DNA of 64,000 nt from an uncultured Blastocatellia bacterium (GTDB taxonomy: Bacteria > Acidobacteriota > Blastocatellia > HR10): the NCBI GenBank assembly GCA_937934295.1, contig CALHAI010000014.1, positions 79,815 to 143,814 on the forward strand. Reading direction: 5' to 3'. The first letter of the stretch is position 1. Each line of letters opens with the position of its first letter. This document shows positions 17,256 to 27,413 of the stretch, one piece after another. The translations under genes and the position numbers were made by a program. The notes beneath the pieces are model-generated. The model was not told the DNA's origin, did no database searches, and was given only the letters and a program-made list of their open reading frames with translations.

Positions 17256-18954
17256 GAGCGCTCTCCCCCTCTCCGCGCGACTCCTCAAGCGCGCCGAATT
17301 CGCCTTCGGCGGATGTCTCAGAAGGCGCTTCGGGAATGGGCAGACGGATGATGACCTCGCACCCTTGGCCGAGTTGGCCGAGCAACTGCAGCTCTCCACC
17401 CAAGCTCTCGACGATCTGTTTGGACGTATAAAGACCCAGTCCGCTCCCCGTCGGTTTGGTCGTGAAAAATGGCTTGAAGAGATTGCGCGCCGCTTCTTCG
17501 GCCAGGCCAGGCCCCGTATCTCTCACGATGATGACGATCATGTCCTCGGACCGACGACTCTCGATGAAGAGATCGCCCCCGTCGCTCATGGCTTCAAGGG
17601 CGTTGTTCACAATGTTCTCCATGCAATGGTAGAATTGACGCTCGTCGGCGAGAATCGGAGGGACAGGGGCAAGATCCAGATGCCATCGAATAGGCGGCCC
17701 ATGCTGCAGGGCCTCCATCTTCTCGTGGACCAAAAGTTCGAGGATCTCGTTGACGTCCATCGGGTGCCGCTCGGTCGAATACTTCAGCGCCGCGAATTTC
17801 ACGAAATCCTGTACCGTCTCCTCTAATCGAGAGGCTTCTTGAGCGATGGCGGCGGCAAATCGGCGATGGGGGGAATGCTCGTCGAGCTTCTTATGGAGGT
17901 GTCGGGCGAGCCCGCCGATGGCGATGACGGGATTCTTGATCGTGTGCGTGAGCTGGAGCATCAGCTCGGCGACGGCTGCTTCTTCTCGAAGGCGAATGAT
18001 CGTCTGCTGATGCTCTTGGATGCGCCGATAGGCTTCTTCGAGCATCTCCACCTTCTCGCGCAATTCCGTATAGGCGAGGCCGCGCTCCAAGGCGACGGCG
18101 ATCTCCATGGCGAACAGCTCCATGGCGAGCCGATCCTCGGCCGAGATCGGACGCCTCGTCAGGAAATTATCGAGCAGCAGCGCCCCCAAGGGCCGTTCCT
18201 CGTGTGAGAGCAAGGGGACGATCCAGAACGTCGTATCCCGATAGAACTCGCGAAGCGCCTCCGGCAGCGGCGTCTCCGGGGTGATCTCCAGCACTCGTCC
18301 CGCCTCCGGCGCATGCGGGATGGGGAGCGAGAACGCTTCGCGAAATGGGGAGTCCGAGAGTGAGAAGCGAAAGCGATCTAACCAAGGCTGAAACTTCCCT
18401 CGCTCGCGGGCGAAGACCTCTGGCGTATACTGCAGCAGGTCGGCGACCGTCGTCCCACGCTCGCTCACCGCTCGCCAAATGCGTGCCGCTTCTTCCCCAT
18501 CGCGCGGGCCCAGGGCGAAATATCCATACAGCTCCCTTTCTTCGATCAGAAGGGCGAGACCCCGATTGAACCCGAGGCTGCTGCCCGCCGTGAAAGCGAC
18601 CAGGCCCTTGTAGAGGATCTCACCCGGGTCGAGGGCCAACTGCAGGCTGTGTGAGAGATGCCGAAGGATATCCAAAAGCTCCTCTTTGATCTGCAGCGTG
18701 CGGAGCATCGGACGGCACTGATTCAGGGCTTCGTCGAAGATCACCGCCAACGCTTCCAGGAGTGGGCCGCCAGTGCGCCGCAGCTCGACGAGGTCGCGCC
18801 GCAGCTCTTCGCAACCGAGGCATTTCTCCCGATTCCGACGCCGCACATCCGAGAGCAGATGCGCTTCCTGCGCTCCGAGATACGGACACACGGCCGGATC
18901 ATCGGCAATCAACCAACAGTAGCTGTCTCCCACGCGTGCCATGCTTCTTTGCAA
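17230..18954 (-). CDS. Soluble sensor histidine kinase with N-terminal Cys cluster and GAF-like domain
   Basis: 574 residues, no membrane segment. Residues 1-50 carry Cys13, Cys23 (AVCPYLG), Cys45 and Cys48 (EKCLGCEE), a possible metal or Fe-S site. About 90-295 is a GAF-like sensor region, 296-330 a coiled coil, then HisKA with LMLQLTHTIKNPVIAIGG (His337) and HATPase_c with N-box ENIVNNALEAM, DTGPGLAEEA, F-box FKPFFTTKPTG and SGLGLYTSKQIVE. It autophosphorylates and should pass phosphate to the overlapping receiver. First gene of the minus-strand unit leading into GH57 and galT. Confidence 0.88.
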   Translation of the reverse strand: MQRSMARVGDSYCWLIADDPAVCPYLGAQEAHLLSDVRRRNREKCLGCEELRRDLVELRRTGGPLLEALAVIFDEALNQCRPMLRTLQIKEELLDILRHLSHSLQLALDPGEILYKGLVAFTAGSSLGFNRGLALLIEERELYGYFALGPRDGEEAARIWRAVSERGTTVADLLQYTPEVFARERGKFQPWLDRFRFSLSDSPFREAFSLPIPHAPEAGRVLEITPETPLPEALREFYRDTTFWIVPLLSHEERPLGALLLDNFLTRRPISAEDRLAMELFAMEIAVALERGLAYTELREKVEMLEEAYRRIQEHQQTIIRLREEAAVAELMLQLTHTIKNPVIAIGGLARHLHKKLDEHSPHRRFAAAIAQEASRLEETVQDFVKFAALKYSTERHPMDVNEILELLVHEKMEALQHGPPIRWHLDLAPVPPILADERQFYHCMENIVNNALEAMSDGGDLFIESRRSEDMIVIIVRDTGPGLAEEAARNLFKPFFTTKPTGSGLGLYTSKQIVESLGGELQLLGQLGQGCEVIIRLPIPEAPSETSAEGEFGALEESRGEGESAHGEDPDRG

Positions 18955-19079
18955 AGGGTACCATCACTACGCCCGTTGGGCAAACGCTTCGCCCTTCGTC
19001 CAGGAACCTTCGATCATGCCCAAGCTCTTGGCGGATTCCATTCACGGACATACGTGGGGTGCCCGGATGTCCAGCATCT

Positions 19080-22000
19080 TTAGAACTCCACGCGCAGGCC
19101 CAACTCAAGCGTGCGTGGGCGGCGCGCCGCGCGAGGTTGCAGGAAGACGGATCGACCTTCGCGTTCATCCAGCGGCCCGTAAAATCCCGTCATGATGAAG
19201 TTCGGCGTGTTGAGGAGATTGTACGCATTCACCCAGGGGCGGAGCAGGAAGCGCTCGCTCACGCGGAACTCTCGCGACAGGCGCACGTCTACGCGCCGCA
19301 TCCCCGGACCGCGTCCCATGTTCCGACCGAGCGTCCCGTTAGTCCCGATCGTCGGGAAGAGAAATTGTGCGGCCATCGCCTCCGAGCGCGCCGTATCGCC
19401 CGGCTTCACGAAGCGAATCGGTCCTTGGCCGAGGATGTGCGGCCGATCCGTCAGCGTATCGCTCAGATTCCGATCCTGTCCGTTCGTCGTGATGTTGAAC
19501 GGGCGGCCCGAGGAGAGCGTCACATAGGGCGTCAGCTTCCATCCCCCGAGCGCCTTAGGCATCGCCAGTGTGCCGCTCAGGACGACGCGGTGGCGCTCAT
19601 CCGTTCGCCCCAAGCCGCGCTCCAGAGCGAAATTGAACTCATCCTGCGGCGAGCTGGTGTTGACGTCCACAAGATCAATCAGCTTGGAGAGCGTGTATGA
19701 GGCGCGAATCCGGAGACGGGGGGCTAAGCGAGCGCTCGCGAGCACGTTCAGACCGTGATAGGTCGCTTGACCATCGGATTGAAGTTGCTCGACCTCTCCG
19801 AGATCGGGATTCGGGCGCAACATGCGCACGGCCTTCAGGGCGGCGAGTACGGGATCGGTCGTCGTCGCGCCGCCACCCAGGGCGTTCAGACCGTAAATGC
19901 GAATGCGGTTGGCTCCGCTCCCGGTGTCGCGCCAGCGCGTGGTGCTCAGATCAAATCGGACGAAGCGAACGCCCACGTCGGCGATCTCTCGAGCGCTGTT
20001 GTCGAAAGCCGTCTTGCCATCGGGAGCCCTCACGACGCCGGGGAAACGCTCAGGCGGATCGAGCAGAAAGGCCACGAACCCGCCAGGTGGGGGAATCGGC
20101 GCGTTCACATTGCGGTCGCGCCAGAGCCGGAGCGTGCGGTTGAAGACATAGCTGACCTCGAGCGTGAGCGTTCGGCCGAACTGTCGTTCGATCCCCAGAC
20201 TGCTTTGCAGGCTGTACGGGATGCGAAGATCTGGCGAGAGACTTCGCGTGTTCTGGATCGAACGGATGAGATCGCGCACCAACGGATGCGTCGGATCATT
20301 GGGGAAGATATTGGGGAAACCACCGATTCGATTCAATTCCTCGATGTGTCCGGTCGCGCCGGGGCCGCTGCCGAGATCGATCTCGAACAGGCGCGATTGC
20401 ACGGCGAAGTCTTCGATGGTGCGGAGCAGGACGCGATTGTAGAAGACGCCGACGCCGCTTCGGATCACCATCTTCGCCCGACGACCGGGCGCCCAGGCCA
20501 GCGCCAGGCGCGGACCCAGATTGTTCTTATCGTGATCGAGCAGGGTCTCACGATCATAGCGCAGGCCGAGGGTGAAGGTCAGGTTCGGACGCGCGCGCCA
20601 TTCTTCCTGGATGAAGCTGCCAAGGATCGTGTTCCGGATGGGCTGTTCGGGCTCGCCGATCCGCTGTCGGTAGCGCGATGGGGTGCTCGCGACGAAGTCG
20701 CCAAAGCTGGGGAAGTTGTAGAAGCCGAAGAAGAGGTGAAGCTGTCGGGTCGCCGAGCGCAGATGCAGCACATCGGTGCCAAGCTTGAGCGTGTGGCGCC
20801 CCCATTGTCCCGTGAGCACATCGGCCCATTGAAAGCGGCGTTCGACGCGCGTCTCAGGGAACCCAGCGGCTCCCGCGATGAAGCCGCTGGCGACCGGCAG
20901 CGTGGTGCCACGACTGCTGCCGACGATCACGCCAGGGCGCGTCTGGCTCGGCGTCGCCGTGGGGGTGAGCGCCGCATGCTGGAAGCGAAATTGGTTGAGG
21001 AGTCGCGGGCCGAGCACCCAGGTATCCTGGACGGAATGGGCCATCGAGTCGCGCCGTCGGTTGACAAGACCTTCGCGAAGCGTCGCCCCTTGATCGCGGA
21101 CGCGTAGCCGATTGGTGCGGGTCATATCGAAACGGAACACGAGTTGATGGGCTGTCCCGAACGCAGCATCGAGCCGACCGCTCACGTATGTGCGTTGACC
21201 GGGCGCGCTCACCTCCTCCTCAAAGAGGGCGACCAAGACACCATCCCGCACGAAGGGGCGCCCCGTCGGTGTCTCCTGGAGGGGATATGCCGGATTGGCT
21301 TGCGGATCCACGGGAAGCAGAGCGATGATCGCGTCCGTATCGGGCTCCTCCTGGCGTTCGACGACGCCGAAGAAGAAGAGCCGATCACGCCGGATCGGGC
21401 CGCCGAGCCGACCGCCGTATTCGCGCCGTTGGAACGGCGCGCGTTTCTGCCCACGCGCATTGCGGAAGAAGCTATTGGCGTTGAGGCTTTCGTCTTGAAA
21501 ATCGCCGAAGAGCGCTCCGCGGAATTGGTTCCCCCCTCGGCGGGTGAAGAAGTTGATGCGGCCGCCGGAGGCGCGCCCATATTCGGCCGAGTACTGGTTG
21601 GTGATGATCTGCACTTCGGCGATGGATTCGAGGCTGGGGATCGCGCGCTCGCGCGCCGCGCGATCGTCGTTATTGTCGAAGCCATCGAGGGTGATGTTGT
21701 TCGAGTAGGCGCGCCCGCCCGAGAGCGAGAAGCTGCCCGCCTCTTGCGGTGGCGCCGGCACGGCATCGCGCGTGGCCGGATCGCCGAGATCGCGCGTTTC
21801 GAAAGGCTCGGCTTGCACGCTCGCGAAGAGGAAGATGAGATCGAGCGGATTTCGCCCATTGAGTGGGAGCGATTCGATCTCCTCGCTCCGAAGACTCACC
21901 CCGACGACCGTACGCGTCAGATCAATCGTCTCTCCCTCGGTGACCGTGACGACCTCGATGAGGCTCCCAGGCCGAAGTCGCAAATCCAGACGCCGCGTAT

Positions 22001-22313
22001 GTCCGGCTTTCAACGGCAGCTCGCGATATTCGAGAGGAGAGAAGCCCGGCGCTTCCGCGCGAAGCGTATACGCTCCCGGAGCGAGGGCCGTTATCCGATA
22101 CCATCCGCGTCCGTCGCTCTCGCTCGTCCGTCGCATTCCCGCCTGCCGCTCAATGAGTGTGATCCTCGCTCCGGGGATGACGGCATCGGTCGGATCGAGA
22201 ACGAACCCCTCCAGCGTCGCGTGATCCAAGTCGTCCGCCCCGCCCACGAGGCGTTCGCTGAGTAGCAACCCCATCGCCAGTGTCCAAAGGATGCGCGTGA
22301 GAAGATGCGCCAT
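19080..22313 (-). CDS. TonB-dependent receptor with carboxypeptidase-regulatory-like domain (Oar-like)
   Basis: 1077-residue outer-membrane protein. Signal peptide (RILWTLAMGLLLSERLVGGA), then a carboxypeptidase regulatory-like domain (LEGFVLDPTDAVIPGARITL ... GWYRITALAPGAYTLRAEAPG; about 35-120), a plug domain (LNGRNPLDLIFLF, SLSGGRAYSNNITLDGFDNN, EVQIITNQYSAEYGRASGG), and a long beta-barrel ending in RTLELGLRVEF with the terminal Phe expected of barrel proteins. Start ATG 22313 follows GGAGGGGACC; the upstream in-frame start at 22361 overlaps folK. Such Oar-like receptors are abundant in Acidobacteriota and probably import oligosaccharides or peptides with ExbBD-TonB energy. Located 44 bp after folK. 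Confidence 0.9.
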   Translation of the reverse strand: MAHLLTRILWTLAMGLLLSERLVGGADDLDHATLEGFVLDPTDAVIPGARITLIERQAGMRRTSESDGRGWYRITALAPGAYTLRAEAPGFSPLEYRELPLKAGHTRRLDLRLRPGSLIEVVTVTEGETIDLTRTVVGVSLRSEEIESLPLNGRNPLDLIFLFASVQAEPFETRDLGDPATRDAVPAPPQEAGSFSLSGGRAYSNNITLDGFDNNDDRAARERAIPSLESIAEVQIITNQYSAEYGRASGGRINFFTRRGGNQFRGALFGDFQDESLNANSFFRNARGQKRAPFQRREYGGRLGGPIRRDRLFFFGVVERQEEPDTDAIIALLPVDPQANPAYPLQETPTGRPFVRDGVLVALFEEEVSAPGQRTYVSGRLDAAFGTAHQLVFRFDMTRTNRLRVRDQGATLREGLVNRRRDSMAHSVQDTWVLGPRLLNQFRFQHAALTPTATPSQTRPGVIVGSSRGTTLPVASGFIAGAAGFPETRVERRFQWADVLTGQWGRHTLKLGTDVLHLRSATRQLHLFFGFYNFPSFGDFVASTPSRYRQRIGEPEQPIRNTILGSFIQEEWRARPNLTFTLGLRYDRETLLDHDKNNLGPRLALAWAPGRRAKMVIRSGVGVFYNRVLLRTIEDFAVQSRLFEIDLGSGPGATGHIEELNRIGGFPNIFPNDPTHPLVRDLIRSIQNTRSLSPDLRIPYSLQSSLGIERQFGRTLTLEVSYVFNRTLRLWRDRNVNAPIPPPGGFVAFLLDPPERFPGVVRAPDGKTAFDNSAREIADVGVRFVRFDLSTTRWRDTGSGANRIRIYGLNALGGGATTTDPVLAALKAVRMLRPNPDLGEVEQLQSDGQATYHGLNVLASARLAPRLRIRASYTLSKLIDLVDVNTSSPQDEFNFALERGLGRTDERHRVVLSGTLAMPKALGGWKLTPYVTLSSGRPFNITTNGQDRNLSDTLTDRPHILGQGPIRFVKPGDTARSEAMAAQFLFPTIGTNGTLGRNMGRGPGMRRVDVRLSREFRVSERFLLRPWVNAYNLLNTPNFIMTGFYGPLDEREGRSVFLQPRAARRPRTLELGLRVEF

Positions 22314-22357
22314 CGGTCCCCTCCGGATATATCGGACCTCACCTCGGCCCTGGAGGC

Positions 22358-22855
22358 TCACGCGTAGAGGCGGACCTCAGCCGTGTCCTCCAGCTCTGCG
22401 AGCAATTGGGAGAACGACTTTCCAAGAACGGGATGCCGACCGTCGGGGCAGATCTCGCACAAAGGGACGAGCACGAACCGTCTCCGATGAAGGTGCGGAT
22501 GCGGGAGAATGAGGTGAAGGGCCTCGGTCTCGATCGCGAGGATCTCGTCCTCGTAGAGGAGGAGATCGAGATCAATTGTGCGCGGGCCTTTGAGGATGCG
22601 GCGTTCGCGCCCGAGCATCTGTTCGATCGCCAGACAAGCGCGCAGCAAGGCGACCGGATCCAGCCGCGTGCGCAGGGCGATCACTTGGTTGAGGAAGTGC
22701 GGTTGATCGCGGACATCTACCGGCTCGGTCTCATAGAGGGAGGAGCAACGCTCCAACGTCCCGTAGCGGGACAGCGCCTGTCGCGCACAAGCGAGGTATG
22801 CCTTTCGATCGCCGAGATTTGATCCGAGTCCGATGAATGCGATATGCTCACTCAT
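22358..22855 (-). CDS. folK: 2-amino-4-hydroxy-6-hydroxymethyldihydropteridine pyrophosphokinase
   Basis: 165 residues. Transfers pyrophosphate from ATP to the pterin in folate synthesis. Signatures: AFIGLGSNLGDRKAYL, SLYETEPVDVRDQPHFLNQV, and GPRTIDLDLLLYEDE with the Mg-binding Asp residues, then LPHPHLHRRRFVLVPLCEI. Start ATG 22855 places the GLGSNLGD strand at the N terminus as in the family; the upstream extension to 22984 is not conserved. First gene of a minus-strand unit with the TonB receptor, an unrelated function, so the second gene may simply ride along. Confidence 0.93.
   Translation of the reverse strand: MSEHIAFIGLGSNLGDRKAYLACARQALSRYGTLERCSSLYETEPVDVRDQPHFLNQVIALRTRLDPVALLRACLAIEQMLGRERRILKGPRTIDLDLLLYEDEILAIETEALHLILPHPHLHRRRFVLVPLCEICPDGRHPVLGKSFSQLLAELEDTAEVRLYA
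22819..22848 (+). promoter_or_regulatory. Possible promoter for the rlmI-like gene
   Basis: TTGATC at 22819-22824, 18-bp spacer, TATGCT at 22843-22848, lying inside the 5' end of the opposite-strand folK gene and about 107 bp upstream of the methyltransferase start. Each hexamer matches consensus at 4 of 6 positions, so this is a weak call. Confidence 0.35.
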
Positions 22856-22936
22856 CGTTCGACTCCGAAGCGCCATGTCTTCGGGAACACGCCTTCCATC
22901 CCGGGCGATCGAAGATCGCTCCGGAAAGAGAAGGAG

Positions 22937-22965
22937 AGTGTAGAACGAAGCGTTGATGTCGTCAA
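22937..22965 (-). promoter_or_regulatory. Sigma70-like promoter of folK and the TonB receptor
   Basis: On the minus strand: TTGACG (22965-22960), 17-bp spacer, TACACT (22942-22937). It is about 82 bp upstream of the folK ATG and its -35/spacer region covers the start codon of the divergent methyltransferase gene at 22956, so initiation in the two directions could interfere. Confidence 0.6.
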
Positions 22966-24125
22966 CGAAGACGGTCACGATCACGACGCGCGGGGCGGCG
23001 CGATTGCAGGCCGGACATCTGTGGGTCTACGCCCCCGATCTTCTGGAAGCGAGGGACGTGCAAGGCGGGGACGTGGTCGCCGTGACCGATACACGGGGGC
23101 GACGGCTCGGCTGGGCCCTCTATAGCGATCGCTCGCAAATCGCGCTGCGGTGGATCGCCGAGCCGGATTTGGAGATCACTCGCGCGTTCTGGCGCGAGCG
23201 ACTCCTCCGCGCGGCGGCCTTCCGTCAACGGATGCTTGGAGATGCCGAAGCCTATCGGCTCGTCTTCGCGGAGAGCGATCGGCTCCCCTCACTCATCATT
23301 GATCGCTATGGGGACTACTTCGTCCTGCAGACGCTCTCGCAGGGAATGGAAGCGTTGAAGCCGCTCTGGGTGGACCTGCTTGTGGAGCTGTTCGCACCGC
23401 GCGCGATCGTCGAGCGCAACGATGTGAAGGTGCGCGCGCTCGAAGGATTGCCGCTGGCGAAGGGCCTCCTCTACGGGACAGTGCCCGAGCGCTTGGAGGT
23501 CGCGTTGGGCGAAAGGCGATTTCACGTGGACTTGTTGCATGGGCAAAAGACGGGGGCATTCCTCGATCAGCAGGAGAACTATCGGGCCGCCGCGCGCTAT
23601 GCACGAGGGCGCGTCTTGGACGGCTTCTGCTACGCCGGGGGATTCGCTGTGCATCTGGCGGCTCGCGCCGAGAGCGTGCTCGCCGTAGACATCTCCGCCG
23701 AGGCTGTAGCGCAGGCGCGGCAGAACGTTCAAGCCAATGGCCTCACGAACGTGACCGTCCTCGAAGCCAACGTCTTCGATCTGCTGCGGGAGCTGGATCG
23801 AGAGCAGGAGCGCTTCGATCTGATCGTGCTCGATCCGCCAGCCTTTGCCAAAAGCCGCGCGGCTGTTCCCGGCGCCCTGCGCGGGTACAAGGAGATCAAC
23901 CTGCGCGCTCTTCGACTCCTGCGATCGGAAGGTGTGCTGGTGACGTGTAGCTGCTCGTACCACATGAGCGAAGAGATGTTTCTCGACATGTTGCGCGAGG
24001 CGGCCGCCGATGCCCGGCGTCAGGTGCGGGTCCTCGAACGGCGGACGCAAGCTCCCGATCATCCGATCCTCCTCTCGATGCCGGAGACGCATTATCTCAA
24101 GTGCGTGATCCTGCAGGTGATGTGA
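22956..24125 (+). CDS. rlmI: Class I SAM-dependent rRNA (cytosine-5) methyltransferase, RlmI family
   Basis: 389 residues. N-terminal PUA domain (about 1-75; RLQAGHLWVYAPDL), then an EEHEE-type linker and a Rossmann methyltransferase domain with SAM motif LDGFCYAGGFAVHLAA, VDISAEAVAQARQN, catalytic-loop LIVLDPPAFAKSR and the C5-MTase cysteines in VTCSCSYHMSEE. This matches RlmI/YccW enzymes that methylate 23S rRNA cytosine. ATG 22956 preferred over the TTG at 22953. Divergent from folK. Confidence 0.9.
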   Translation: MSSTKTVTITTRGAARLQAGHLWVYAPDLLEARDVQGGDVVAVTDTRGRRLGWALYSDRSQIALRWIAEPDLEITRAFWRERLLRAAAFRQRMLGDAEAYRLVFAESDRLPSLIIDRYGDYFVLQTLSQGMEALKPLWVDLLVELFAPRAIVERNDVKVRALEGLPLAKGLLYGTVPERLEVALGERRFHVDLLHGQKTGAFLDQQENYRAAARYARGRVLDGFCYAGGFAVHLAARAESVLAVDISAEAVAQARQNVQANGLTNVTVLEANVFDLLRELDREQERFDLIVLDPPAFAKSRAAVPGALRGYKEINLRALRLLRSEGVLVTCSCSYHMSEEMFLDMLREAAADARRQVRVLERRTQAPDHPILLSMPETHYLKCVILQVM

Positions 24126-24153
24126 GGCGGTGGGATCGCGCCCTCGCTTGAGG

Positions 24154-24159
24154 TATAAT
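24154..24159 (+). promoter_or_regulatory. -10 element (TATAAT) before the secreted glycine-zipper protein gene
   Basis: Perfect TATAAT, 30 bp upstream of the start codon and followed by AAGGAGGGG at 24177-24185. No good -35 hexamer is visible at 16-18 bp, so this is either activator-dependent or a partial match. Confidence 0.45.
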
Positions 24160-24188
24160 ATGTTTGAGCACGCCCAAGGAGGGGAGTG

Positions 24189-24881
24189 ATGAGAAGGCTG
24201 TGGCGGGTTTTGTTCGGCGCGATCCTTTTAGTGCCGGTCGTGCGGGGGTTCTCCGGGGCACCGCAAGAGGCGGCGACGGTCACGGTCCCCGAAGGCACCG
24301 TCGTGCGGCTCGCGCTGCAGACGCCCGTGAGCACGAAGATCAACGAGGTCGGCGATCCCGTGCGGGCAACGTTATATGACGATCTCATCGTGGAGGGGAA
24401 GCTCGTGCTGGAGCGCGGGGCGGAATTCTCCGGCCGCGTGACGCATGTCAAACCAGCGCGTCGCGGGCAGCGGCAGTCGGAACTGGCGTTGGTATTCGAT
24501 CGCGTGCGCACTTCTTATGGCGTGGAGCCGGTGACGACCGCGCTCTTGGCCATTGACGATTGGCAGAGGGATCGAAAAGTGCGGAGCGATGAGGAGGGGG
24601 TGGCGCACGGAGGTCGCAGTGGCGAGCGGACGTTCCGAAATGTGTATCGCGGGGCACACGTCGGTTTGGCCGCGGGCTCGGCCATTGGCTTGATCACCGG
24701 CAGCGGGAAAGCGGCGGGCATCGTCATCACCGGCACGCTCGGGGGCGCAGTGCTCATGACCAAGGGCGAGGACCTGCGCCTGAATCCCGGGACGATCCTC
24801 CGCATGCGCTTAGAGCGGGCGCTCTCGCTTCCCGTGATCCGTTCGGTGTCGGAGCCGCGACGTCCGGGAGAGCGCTCGTGA
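24189..24881 (+). CDS. Secreted protein of unknown function with glycine-zipper segment
   Basis: 230 residues. Signal peptide (LWRVLFGAILLVPVVRGFSG), a beta-rich domain with PEGTVVRLALQTPVSTKINEV and DLIVEGKLVLERGAEFSGRV that recalls the TrbI/SAF-like extracellular fold seen in many Acidobacteriota proteins, a charged middle, then a Gly/Ala-rich hydrophobic stretch (VGLAAGSAIGLITGSGKAAG, about 158-177) of glycine-zipper type. The C-terminal LNPGTILRMRLERALSLPV is typical of this group. ATG 24189 preferred over the overlapping GTG 24186. Probably periplasmic or membrane-associated. No functional assignment can be made. Confidence 0.7.
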   Translation: MRRLWRVLFGAILLVPVVRGFSGAPQEAATVTVPEGTVVRLALQTPVSTKINEVGDPVRATLYDDLIVEGKLVLERGAEFSGRVTHVKPARRGQRQSELALVFDRVRTSYGVEPVTTALLAIDDWQRDRKVRSDEEGVAHGGRSGERTFRNVYRGAHVGLAAGSAIGLITGSGKAAGIVITGTLGGAVLMTKGEDLRLNPGTILRMRLERALSLPVIRSVSEPRRPGERS

Positions 24882-24890
24882 GTCGGATGC

Positions 24891-25838
<948 letters not shown>

Positions 25839-25924
25839 TCAAACACCCATTGTGAGAGCGCGCTCGCCCGGAATGGGAAGCGCGCTTCCCCCGAAAGCTC
25901 GCGCGAGTCGCCGGGCGTCTCCTG

Positions 25925-27169
<1,245 letters not shown>

Positions 27170-27215
27170 GGCGTCCTCCTGAGACCAAAGATCGCATATT
27201 CGCTCAATGCACACG

Positions 27216-27245
27216 AGCATAACAAGAAGAGGCAAGAGGCGTCAA
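27216..27245 (-). promoter_or_regulatory. Sigma70-like promoter of icd-mdh
   Basis: Minus strand TTGACG (27245-27240), 18-bp spacer, TATGCT (27221-27216), 47 bp before the icd ATG. Good -35, moderate -10. Confidence 0.55.
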
Positions 27246-27281
27246 CGCGCATCTTGACAAAAAGCGGGTCATGGCGCATCC

Positions 27282-27310
27282 TTGTTCCCGTCTCCGACTT
27301 GCCGTAAAAT
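27282..27310 (+). promoter_or_regulatory. Candidate promoter of the TPR-rnc-lepB unit
   Basis: TTGTTC at 27282-27287, 17-bp spacer, TAAAAT at 27305-27310 (5/6). A better -35 (TTGACA, 27254-27259) lies further upstream but pairs only with a poor CATCCT -10. Either would place the long hairpin at 27322-27367 in the 5' leader. Confidence 0.45.
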
Positions 27311-27321
27311 GAGAAGGGGAA

Positions 27322-27367
27322 ACAGGTCGGGAAAAGCCGGTCACCGAAAGTGCTTTTTCCGACCTGT
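27322..27367 (+). promoter_or_regulatory. Long leader hairpin upstream of the TPR protein gene
   Basis: Inverted repeat: arm ACAGGTCGGGAAAAGC (27322-27337) pairs with GCTTTTTCCGACCTGT (27352-27367), 16 positions with one G-U pair, around a 14-nt loop. It begins about 12 bp downstream of the candidate -10, so it would sit at the very 5' end of the transcript, 46 bp before the start codon. The lack of a following T-run argues against a simple terminator; it may stabilise the mRNA or regulate translation, or be an rnc-linked RNase III processing site. Confidence 0.55.
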
Positions 27368-27413
27368 CCGTCGGAGCCGGGGAATGTGAGGACATCACAA
27401 TCGGGAGGGGGGA

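Noticed and set aside
27322..27367. Known riboswitch in the TPR gene leader
   Set aside because: The stem and loop do not match cyclic-di-GMP, preQ1, TPP, cobalamin or T-box consensus as far as I can recall; kept only as an unassigned hairpin.
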